A stretch of 8,037 nt of DNA from Lentisphaerota bacterium (GTDB taxonomy: Bacteria > Verrucomicrobiota > Lentisphaeria > Victivallales > GWF2-50-93), in NCBI GenBank assembly GCA_025360875.1, contig JANYBI010000305.1, positions 1 through 8,037 on the forward strand, in the 5' to 3' direction. Every line of letters begins with the position of its first letter. The first letter of the stretch is position 1. Position numbers and translations under genes: made by a program. The notes below the pieces were generated by a model that was given only the letters and a program-made list of their open reading frames with translations, was not told where the DNA came from and did no database searches. Shown piece by piece: positions 1-4,857 of the stretch.

Positions 1-2
1 AG

Positions 3-113
3 GAGGTAAAGCGCCAAACGGAAAACTATCGGGACTTCAAGGAGATGAGTCTCGAGCTTGTTGACTTGTCGCTCGAACTGGCTAAATTAACGGATAAAGA
101 GTCTGCTTCTTGA
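3..113 (+). CDS. 3' end of an unidentified gene (36 codons in window)
   Basis: An open frame enters from the left edge and stops at TGA 111-113. The visible tail runs from E-V-K-R-Q-T-E-N-Y through a leucine-rich helix (S-L-E-L-V-D-L-S-L-E-L-A-K-L) to a charged end. Codon use resembles the genes downstream, so it is probably real coding sequence. The predicted structure is one or two amphipathic helices. The N-Y-R-x-F-K-E pattern followed by leucine repeats reminds me of the C-termini of small zinc-ribbon/helical proteins found near transposases, but too little is present to assign a family. An imperfect inverted repeat begins at its stop codon (GAAAGC-AAGAAATC at 112-125 against GATTTCCTGGCTTTC at 163-177). 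It has no U-tract and is not a convincing terminator. Confidence 0.5.
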   Translation, partial: EVKRQTENYRDFKEMSLELVDLSLELAKLTDKESAS

Positions 114-193
114 AAGCAAGAAATCGGTACTCTTGAGTTATATTATTGCGTGAATATATTTTGATTTCCTGGCTTTCTTGATGAGAGAATGTC

Positions 194-391
194 GTGGCGC
201 TCGAGCAGATACTGAACGGCTTCGTCACGATCATCAAGGCCAATCCCAGGGCCGATGAAAAGAACAAGGAACTACGTGATGAATTCCTGAACAACCTGTC
301 AATCGCCCGCAACGGCACCGAACTTACCGCCAGCACTAAAATAAGAGGCGATATAATTTATTTATTTCCCTTCTTGACTTTTGTTTCGTAA
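194..391 (+). pseudogene. Unrecognised coding-like fragment (at most 65 codons)
   Basis: This GTG-initiated frame has two parts. Roughly the first 50 codons (194-345) are GC-rich at third positions and read like protein (L-E-Q-I-L-N-G-F-V-T-I-I-K, later N-G-T-E-L-T-A-S-T-K-I-R). The last 15 codons, up to TAA 389-391, are AT-rich, hydrophobic and look like non-coding DNA. A TGA at 182-184 in the same frame limits the 5' extent, and no ribosome-binding site precedes the GTG. I do not recognise the family. It is most likely a remnant of a decayed or rearranged gene. A genuine small gene is possible but less likely. Its end overlaps the promoter proposed for the regulator downstream. Confidence 0.3.
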
Positions 392-401
392 GCTCTATAG
401 T
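374..401 (+). promoter_or_regulatory. Sigma70-type promoter for the DeoR regulator gene
   Basis: A -35-like TTGACT (374-379) and a -10-like TATAGT (396-401) each match the consensus at 5 of 6 positions and are separated by 16 nt. Transcription would start near 408, leaving a leader of about 25 nt before ATG 433. It is the best promoter match I saw in the window. Its placement implies that the regulator is transcribed independently of whatever lies upstream. Confidence 0.5.
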
Positions 402-432
402 TTCGTTTCGAAAGCCAAAGAGGGAGAGTTTG

Positions 433-1185
433 ATGAACGAGCGTTTTGAGCTCATATTGGAGATACTTCTCAAGGAAAAGAAGATTTCGGTCGGCGAACT
501 TAGCAGCCGTCTTGGCGTCAGCGAAGTTACGATTCGAAAGGACTTGACCGAACTTGAGAAGCAGGGGCGTCTCCTGCGCAGGTACGGCGGCGCGATTCCG
601 GCTGAAAATCCCCAGCAGGTCGTTTCACATCTCAAGCGCGTATCCCAGCAGCAGGACGAAAAGCGCAGAATTGCGAAGTTCGCAGCTTCAATGGTTGAGG
701 ACGGGGAAAACATACTTCTCGACGCCGGTTCGACAATACTTGCGCTTGCAAAGGAACTCCATGGCCGTGAACTGCGTGTCGTGACAAACAACCTGGCAGT
801 CGCCAACGAACTCCTTCCCGACGAGAAAATCGTAGTCGAAGTCATAGGCGGAACCCTCAGGAAGGCGAGCGGGGCGCTTGTCGGGCCATGGGCATGCAGG
901 TCTCTTGAAATGATCCGGGTGGACAAGGTCTTCCTCGGATGTTCGGGATTTGATCCCAAGCTCGGATTCTCAAGCGAGAACGCCGTAGAGGCGGAGACGA
1001 AACAGAAGATGCTGAACTGCGCCCCTGAAATAATCATCCTGGCCGACCACACGAAGTTCTCCCGTCCCGCCTTTGCGAACTTCGCAAAGCTGGACGAGAT
1101 AACAAAAATAGTTACAGACAGAAAACCTGATGAGAATATTTTTAAGATTATAAGAATGAGGAAGAAAGAAATAATAATAGCATAA
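433..1185 (+). CDS. DeoR/GlpR-family sugar-phosphate-responsive transcriptional regulator
   Basis: This is a 250-residue cytoplasmic DNA-binding repressor of the DeoR family, normal in length. Residues 5-57 form the winged helix-turn-helix, with recognition helix V-S-E-V-T-I-R-K-D-L (29-38) and the family's R-R-Y-G-G-A turn at 49-54. Residues 73-230 form the sugar-binding DeoRC domain (NagB/RpiA/CoA-transferase fold), with D-A-G-S-T (97-101), V-T-N-N (117-120), G-G-T-L-R (139-143), G-F-S-S-E-N-A-V-E-A-E (178-188) and A-D-H-T-K-F (204-209). Family members usually bind a phosphorylated sugar intermediate and release DNA. ATG 433 is preferred to the TTG at 430 because GGGAG at 422-426 is then spaced 6 nt away. 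The genes downstream act on sugar phosphates and sugar acids and are plausible targets, but the actual effector and operators are not visible. A 234-nt gap separates it from the next gene. Confidence 0.93.
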   Translation: MNERFELILEILLKEKKISVGELSSRLGVSEVTIRKDLTELEKQGRLLRRYGGAIPAENPQQVVSHLKRVSQQQDEKRRIAKFAASMVEDGENILLDAGSTILALAKELHGRELRVVTNNLAVANELLPDEKIVVEVIGGTLRKASGALVGPWACRSLEMIRVDKVFLGCSGFDPKLGFSSENAVEAETKQKMLNCAPEIIILADHTKFSRPAFANFAKLDEITKIVTDRKPDENIFKIIRMRKKEIIIA

Positions 1186-1187
1186 TA

Positions 1188-1263
1188 GACAGGATAACAG
1201 GATTTTCAGGATGAAATTAAAGTTCATTTTTAATTATGACAAATCAAGTAAATCCTGCCTGTC
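1188..1263. repeat. CAGGAT direct/inverted repeat element
   Basis: Three direct copies of CAGGAT begin at 1190, 1198 and 1207 (spacing 8 and 9). The outer arms are inverted: GACAGG-ATAA-CAGGATT (1188-1204) against AATCCTGCCTGTC (1251-1263), perfect over 13 bp apart from the 4-nt ATAA bulge. The enclosed sequence is AT-rich and contains a weak ATGAA/TTCAT hairpin (1211-1227) running into TTTTT, which could act as a poor terminator for the regulator gene. The element starts 3 nt after the regulator's stop codon. Confidence 0.6.
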
Positions 1264-1282
1264 TTTCGTAATGCTATCTGTA

Positions 1283-1396
1283 TTTTTCGTGTCATTCGTG
1301 TGTTTCGTGGTTATGTTTTTCTGTGTATTCAGTGTGTTCTGTGGTTAAAATCTTTTGGTTGCGGCGTCGGCTGCTCCAGATGTTTCGTGGTAAAAT
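1283..1396. repeat. Two period-9 TTC-led mini-arrays plus a stray unit
   Basis: The first array (1283-1312) has three 9-nt units, TTCGTGTCA, TTCGTGTGT and TTCGTGGTT, with the C of TTC at 1288, 1297 and 1306. The second (1316-1350) has TTCTGTGTA, TTCAGTGTG and TTCTGTGGT, with the C at 1321, 1330 and 1339. Both start after a run of T and end in a TGGTTA motif. A single related unit, GTTTCGTGGTAAAAT, recurs at 1382-1396 just before the SDR gene's ribosome-binding site. I see no open reading frame or tRNA here. With the CAGGAT element, these arrays account for most of the 234-nt gap. Confidence 0.65.
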
Positions 1397-1419
1397 AATT
1401 CATATAAGGAGAAATAAAT

Positions 1420-2277
1420 ATGGTGCCGTTCAAAGTTGATCTTAAGAACAAGGTCGCTGTCGTTACCGGCGGTGGCGGAATACTCTGTGGGGCAATGGCT
1501 GAAGCACTTGCCGAATGCGGTGCGAAAGTCGCAATTCTCGATCTCCGTCAGGATGCCGCCGACAAGGTCGCAAAATCCATCACCGACAAGGGCGGAACGG
1601 CAATCGGTGTCGCGGCAAATGTTTTGGAGGCCGAAAGCCTCAGGCAGGCCGAGAAGATCGTCTGCGAGAAACTCGGACCATGCAACATCCTCATCAACGG
1701 AGCAGGTGGAAACCATCCGAAGGGCACGACAAGCAACGAATTCCTCACAAAGGAAGATCTTGCGAAGGTCGGAACCAAGGATTTCACCTCGTTTTTCGAT
1801 CTTGATCCTGAAGGGATAAAATTCGTATTCAACCTCAACTTTATCGGGACACTTCTTCCGACGCAGGTCTTTTCCAGGAAAATGGCGGAAAATGGCAGAG
1901 GAGTCATAATCAATATCTCCTCGATGAACGCGTTCTGCCCGCTCACCAAGATTCCGGCGTATAGCGGCGCGAAGGCCGCCGTCAGCAATTTCACACAGTG
2001 GCTCGCGGTCCACATGTCCAAGCTCAACATCAGGGTGAACGCGATCGCTCCGGGTTTCTTCCTTACGGACCAGAACCGCGCACTCCTAACGAAACCTGAC
2101 GGTTCCTTCACTCCCAGGGCGGAGAAGATACTTGGGATGACGCCGATGGGGCGTTTCGGGAAACCTGAGGAGCTTATAGGCGCTCTGCTCTGGCTTGCGG
2201 ATGACAAAGGCGCAGGATTCGTAAGCGGAGTGGTGGTTCCGGTTGATGGAGCGTTTTCGGCGTATTCGGGAGTTTAA
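1420..2277 (+). CDS. SDR oxidoreductase, D-mannonate/fructuronate type
   Basis: This is a classical short-chain dehydrogenase/reductase of 285 residues. The cofactor loop is V-T-G-G-G-G-I-L-C-G (15-24), the glycine-rich variant typical of the SDR-type mannonate oxidoreductases (B. subtilis YjmF/UxuB-like), not the plain TGxxxGxG. D41 at the end of the second strand predicts NAD(H) preference. Other landmarks are N-G-A-G-G-N (93-98), N140, S168 in I-S-S (166-168), the catalytic Y181-x3-K185 pair, and R-V-N-A-I-A-P-G-F-F (205-214). The expected reaction is interconversion of D-fructuronate and D-mannonate in hexuronate breakdown, though SDR substrate assignment from sequence is imprecise; another sugar-acid or keto-sugar reductase is the main alternative. 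AAGGAG at 1406-1411 sits 8 nt before ATG. The phosphofructokinase gene follows 55 nt later, so co-transcription is likely. No KDG kinase or aldolase lies in the window to complete a uronate pathway. Confidence 0.85.
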   Translation: MVPFKVDLKNKVAVVTGGGGILCGAMAEALAECGAKVAILDLRQDAADKVAKSITDKGGTAIGVAANVLEAESLRQAEKIVCEKLGPCNILINGAGGNHPKGTTSNEFLTKEDLAKVGTKDFTSFFDLDPEGIKFVFNLNFIGTLLPTQVFSRKMAENGRGVIINISSMNAFCPLTKIPAYSGAKAAVSNFTQWLAVHMSKLNIRVNAIAPGFFLTDQNRALLTKPDGSFTPRAEKILGMTPMGRFGKPEELIGALLWLADDKGAGFVSGVVVPVDGAFSAYSGV

Positions 2278-2286
2278 GAATTCGGC

Positions 2287-2302
2287 CACAAAGGCACAAA
2301 GT
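2287..2302. repeat. Period-8 CACAAAG mini-array (2 units)
   Basis: CACAAAGG is followed directly by CACAAAGT in the 55-nt gap between the SDR and phosphofructokinase genes. AGAATT (2277-2282) and AATTCT (2303-2308) flank it as a 6-bp inverted repeat, so the array sits in a potential hairpin loop that begins at the SDR stop codon. It is too weak to be called a terminator. Confidence 0.45.
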
Positions 2303-2332
2303 AATTCTATTTTGATATAGAAAGGATTAATA

Positions 2333-3619
2333 ATGAAGAAAAATCTACTGATTGCCCAATCCGGCGGTCCTTCTCCGGTGATAAACAGTTCGCTCCGCGG
2401 AGTCGTGGAAGCCGCAAGATGTTTTCCTGACAGGATCGGAAAGATCTATGCGGGCTGGCACGGTATCGAAGGTGTTTTGAAAGAGGAGCTTCTCGATCTC
2501 TCCGCGCAGGACGAGGATGAGATCTCATTGCTTAGGAACACGCCGGCCGCTGGCGCCATCGGAACGTGCCGCTACAAGATCAAGTCCAACCAGAAAGAGG
2601 ATTTCGAACGCGTGGTCGACGTCCTCAAGGCCCAGAACATTGGATATTTCCTGTATAATGGCGGGAACGACTCGATGGATACCGCCAACAAAGTTGCGAA
2701 ACTCGCACAGGAACGCGGACTCGACATCCTTGGCATCGGGGTTCCGAAAACCATCGACAACGATGTCGGCGACAGCGAATTCAAGGTCATCGACCATACT
2801 CCCGGATATGGCTCGGTCGCGAGATACTGGAGCTGCATAGTCCAGAATGCCGAAGAGGAGAACCGCGGTTCATATCCGGCGGATCCTGTTCTTGTCCTGC
2901 AGGCGATGGGACGCAAGATCGGCTATATTCCAGCCGCTGCGAGACTCGCAGATCCGAAACGCGAAATGCCTCTCCTTATCTTTCTTGCCGAGGGGGAGAT
3001 GAAGATGGAGGAGATGGCCGAGAAGATCAATGCGATGCTGGTGAAGCGCGGAAGGGCGATTGTTGTCGTCAGCGAAGGCTGCGATGTCGGAGATCTCGGA
3101 TTCACCAAGGACAGCTTCGGACATGCCCAGTTCGGAGCAAGCCAGACAACTGTCCAGCAGGCTCTCGTAAACTATCTGAATTCGAGCGGCATCAAGGCCA
3201 AAGGCAGCGCACGCGGCCAGATCTTCGGAACAGACCAGCGCGACACCGCGATCTACGCGTCAACCGTGGATCTTGATGAAGCATACCGTGTCGGACAGAA
3301 GGCCGTCCTGCTCGGAATTGAGGGAAAAGGCGGGTTCATGTCGACGATCCTCAGGGAACCTGGCATGATCTACTCGGTAAGATATGACAAGGTGCCTCTC
3401 GAGGTTGTTGCGAATTCCGAGAGGACATTCCCGGCTGAATGGATTACGAAGGACAAGAGCGACGTGACAGACGAGTTCGTCGCATATGCCAGACCTCTGA
3501 TCGGCGAGGACTGGGCGAGTGTGCCAGTGATAAACGGACGCCAGCGTTTCGCCAGGCTGAAGCCGGTGTTTGCGGAAAAGAAACTTCCGCAATATATTCC
3601 GGAAGCGGATAGGAAGTAA
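2333..3619 (+). CDS. pfp: 6-phosphofructokinase, predicted pyrophosphate-dependent
   Basis: The enzyme phosphorylates fructose 6-phosphate to fructose 1,6-bisphosphate in the cytoplasm, reversibly if PPi is the donor. At 428 residues it is longer than classical ATP-PFK (about 320). The donor site reads G-G-N-D-S (110-114) and the substrate site P-K-T-I-D-N-D (138-144). ATP enzymes have Gly at the positions of D113 and K139, so these residues predict PPi use. D142 is the expected catalytic base; M-G-R (192-194) and E-G-C (248-250) match substrate-binding motifs. The N-terminal Q-S-G-G-P-S-P-V-I-N (9-18) is the usual first loop, with P-S-P in place of the more familiar A-P-G. Asn rather than Asp at 112 departs from the textbook GGDDS, but I recall it in a bacterial PFK subgroup. 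AAAGGA at 2321-2326 lies 6 nt before ATG. Some PPi-PFKs also phosphorylate sedoheptulose 7-phosphate, which would tie it to gnd downstream. Confidence 0.92.
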   Translation: MKKNLLIAQSGGPSPVINSSLRGVVEAARCFPDRIGKIYAGWHGIEGVLKEELLDLSAQDEDEISLLRNTPAAGAIGTCRYKIKSNQKEDFERVVDVLKAQNIGYFLYNGGNDSMDTANKVAKLAQERGLDILGIGVPKTIDNDVGDSEFKVIDHTPGYGSVARYWSCIVQNAEEENRGSYPADPVLVLQAMGRKIGYIPAAARLADPKREMPLLIFLAEGEMKMEEMAEKINAMLVKRGRAIVVVSEGCDVGDLGFTKDSFGHAQFGASQTTVQQALVNYLNSSGIKAKGSARGQIFGTDQRDTAIYASTVDLDEAYRVGQKAVLLGIEGKGGFMSTILREPGMIYSVRYDKVPLEVVANSERTFPAEWITKDKSDVTDEFVAYARPLIGEDWASVPVINGRQRFARLKPVFAEKKLPQYIPEADRK

Positions 3620-3624
3620 AAATG

Positions 3625-3656
3625 AAACGGAGAATGGGTGAATCGGAGAAACGGAG
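3625..3656. repeat. Period-8 AAACGGAG mini-array (4 units)
   Basis: Four consecutive 8-nt units, AAACGGAG, AATGGGTG, AATCGGAG and AAACGGAG, start 5 nt after the phosphofructokinase stop codon. Phase is exact, with the first and fourth units identical and the middle two diverged. The array runs without a break into the heptad array that follows. Confidence 0.6.
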
Positions 3657-3660
3657 AAAA

Positions 3661-3701
3661 TGAACATTGAACATTCAACATTGAACGTCCAATGTTGAAT
3701 G
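3661..3701. repeat. Forward heptad array A with 12-bp hairpin
   Basis: Five 7-nt units follow a partial TGAAC: ATTGAAC, ATTCAAC, ATTGAAC, GTCCAAT and GTTGAAT (3666-3700). Within it CATTCAACATTG (3672-3683) and CAATGTTGAATG (3690-3701) form a perfect 12-bp inverted repeat around the 6-nt loop AACGTC. No U-tract follows directly, so it is not a standard intrinsic terminator. The first 18 nt (3661-3678) match the reverse complement of 3771-3788 at 15 of 18 positions, linking it to the hairpin element before the HAD gene. Confidence 0.65.
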
Positions 3702-3735
3702 AATAAAATCGAGTAATTTTAATTATTTTCTAATC

Positions 3736-3788
3736 TTGATTCGATGTTCAAAGTTTCCTCCGAAGGAGGATTGGATGTTCGACGTTCA
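3736..3788. repeat. 53-nt intergenic hairpin element, copy R1
   Basis: This copy is 50/53 identical to 4792-4844. The core is TCCTCC-GAA-GGAGGA (3756-3770), a 6-bp stem with a 3-nt loop. On either side are heptads in reverse orientation: GATGTTC (3743-3749), GATGTTC (3774-3780) and GACGTTC (3781-3787). The 3' arm of the stem supplies a Shine-Dalgarno-like GGAGG followed by ATG 3775, which opens a 5-codon frame (M-F-D-V-Q, TAA 3790-3792) just before the HAD gene's own ribosome-binding site. Confidence 0.75.
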
Positions 3789-3809
3789 ATAAATTAAGGA
3801 GATATGGAA

Positions 3810-4697
3810 ATGGATTATGTTGCACAATTGAAGGATTTGCCGAAACATAAGGAGTTTTTCATAGGCTTTGACAGTGACGGATGCGTCTTTGACACCATGG
3901 AGATCAAGCAGAAGGAATGCTTCTGTCCCGCGTTCATAAAGCACTTCAAGATGCAGGCGGCAAGCAAGTACGCACGCGAGGTGTGGGAGTTCGTAAACCT
4001 CTACAGCAAGGACCGCGGCTGCAACAGATTTCTGGCAGTGCAGAAGGCTCTCTCATTCATGCGCAGGCGCCAGGTCTTCAAGGACCGCGGAATCCATGTC
4101 CCTGAAATGAAATCCCTGGACGTGTGGCTCAAGGAGGAGACGAAACTCGGCAATCCGACGCTTGAGGCAAAGGTCAAGTCCTCCGGCGACAAGGAACTTG
4201 AAATGCTGCTTGCCTGGAGCAAGGAAGTTAACAGCAGGATAGCCGACATGGTCTATGGATGCCCTCCGTTCCCGGGAGTGAAGAAGGTTCTTGACGAAGG
4301 CAGGGAGAAGGCCGACATGATAGTTGTGTCACAGACTCCGCTCGAAGCCCTGAAACGCGAATGGGAGGAGAACAAGATCGACCATTATCTCAAGTGCATA
4401 GCCGGTCAGGAACACGGGACAAAGACGGAGCATCTCATGTTTGCGACGATCAAGAAGGGTTACGCAGAAAACAAGATCCTGATGGTCGGCGACGCTTATG
4501 GTGATCTGAAGGCAGCCGAGGGAAGCAAGGCCCTGTTCTTCCCGATCATACCCGGTGACGAGGAAGCATCATGGAAGCAGTTCGCCGAGGAAGGCATTGA
4601 GAAGTTTTTCAACGAGACATTCGCGGGCGAATACCAGAAGAAGCTGCTTGTGGCGTTGGAGAAGGCGCTGCCGGTTATTCCGCCGTGGAAAGATTAA
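3810..4697 (+). CDS. HAD-superfamily phosphatase, phosphoglycolate-phosphatase-like
   Basis: This is a 295-residue soluble haloacid-dehalogenase-type hydrolase. Motif I is F-D-S-D-G-C-V-F-D-T with nucleophile D21 and acid/base D23; motif II is S174 in V-V-S-Q-T-P; motif III is K205; motif IV is M-V-G-D-A-Y-G-D with D228 and D232 for Mg2+. All four are intact, so an active phosphatase is expected. Between motifs I and II lie about 120 mostly helical residues, a large C1-type cap that sets specificity. The substrate cannot be read from sequence; its place between phosphofructokinase and pdxB-gnd suggests a small sugar-acid phosphate such as 4-phosphoerythronate or phosphoglycolate (inference). 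The start is ATG 3810: AAGGAG at 3796-3801 is then 8 nt away, against only 2 nt for ATG 3804, and gnd has the identical leader. Both flanking gaps carry copies of the same composite repeat. Confidence 0.85.
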   Translation: MDYVAQLKDLPKHKEFFIGFDSDGCVFDTMEIKQKECFCPAFIKHFKMQAASKYAREVWEFVNLYSKDRGCNRFLAVQKALSFMRRRQVFKDRGIHVPEMKSLDVWLKEETKLGNPTLEAKVKSSGDKELEMLLAWSKEVNSRIADMVYGCPPFPGVKKVLDEGREKADMIVVSQTPLEALKREWEENKIDHYLKCIAGQEHGTKTEHLMFATIKKGYAENKILMVGDAYGDLKAAEGSKALFFPIIPGDEEASWKQFAEEGIEKFFNETFAGEYQKKLLVALEKALPVIPPWKD

Positions 4698-4706
4698 ATC
4701 AAATAA

Positions 4707-4741
4707 ATTGAACTTCGAACATCGAACGTCCAACTTCGAAT
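4707..4741. repeat. Forward heptad array B
   Basis: Five 7-nt units, ATTGAAC, TTCGAAC, ATCGAAC, GTCCAAC and TTCGAAT, start 9 nt after the HAD stop codon. They align unit by unit with array A (3666-3700). Positions 4717-4733 are the reverse complement of 4827-4843 in element R2 at 16 of 17 positions, and the single mismatch is a G-U wobble in RNA. A long-range stem enclosing the spacer is therefore possible. Confidence 0.65.
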
Positions 4742-4791
4742 GTAAAACGATTTGAAGAAAAAATACTAGGAAAACCAAGTTATTAATCTTT

Positions 4792-4844
4792 TTGATTCGA
4801 CGTTCAAAGTTTCCTCCGCAGGAGGATTGGATGTTCGATGTTCA
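4792..4844. repeat. 53-nt intergenic hairpin element, copy R2
   Basis: This is the second copy of the element at 3736-3788, with three differences in 53 nt. One is in the 3-nt loop of the core hairpin (TCCTCC-GCA-GGAGGA, 4812-4826), leaving the stem intact. The other two are C/T swaps within the outer heptads (GACGTTC at 4799-4805; GATGTTC at 4830-4836 and 4837-4843). The 3' arm gives AGGAGG (4820-4825), 5 nt before ATG 4831, which is in frame with pdxB. The repeat may therefore supply the ribosome-binding site for that gene. Confidence 0.75.
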
Positions 4845-4857
4845 TGAAATTATTATT

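Noticed and set aside
336..1052. Minus-strand open frame of 238 codons opposite the DeoR gene
   Set aside because: It lies antisense to a clear DeoR protein, is rich in Ser/Arg/Phe as complements of GC-rich coding frames usually are, and has no recognisable domain.
1211..1231. ATGAA/TTCAT hairpin followed by TTTTT as a terminator of the DeoR gene
   Set aside because: The stem is only 5 bp and AT-rich. It is mentioned within the surrounding repeat element but not called separately.
1264..1419. Riboswitch or tRNA in the gap before the SDR gene
   Set aside because: I found no cloverleaf, no T-loop GTTC-type arm in context and no known aptamer core. The sequence is explained by period-9 arrays.
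1345..2207. Long minus-strand frames opposite the SDR gene (1345-2013 and 1548-2207)
   Set aside because: Both are shadows of the SDR coding strand, with no ribosome-binding site or family features.
3661..3701. Heptad array considered as a CRISPR or intrinsic terminator
   Set aside because: Units are 7 nt with no spacers, so it is not CRISPR. The 12-bp stem is AT-rich and not followed by a U-tract, so it is not a convincing terminator.
4792..4857. Extended N-terminus of PdxB from TTG 4792
   Set aside because: The added residues are encoded by repeat R2 and have no counterpart in PdxB. ATG 4858 gives exactly the usual 378 residues. Only the shorter extension from ATG 4831 is kept as a possibility.
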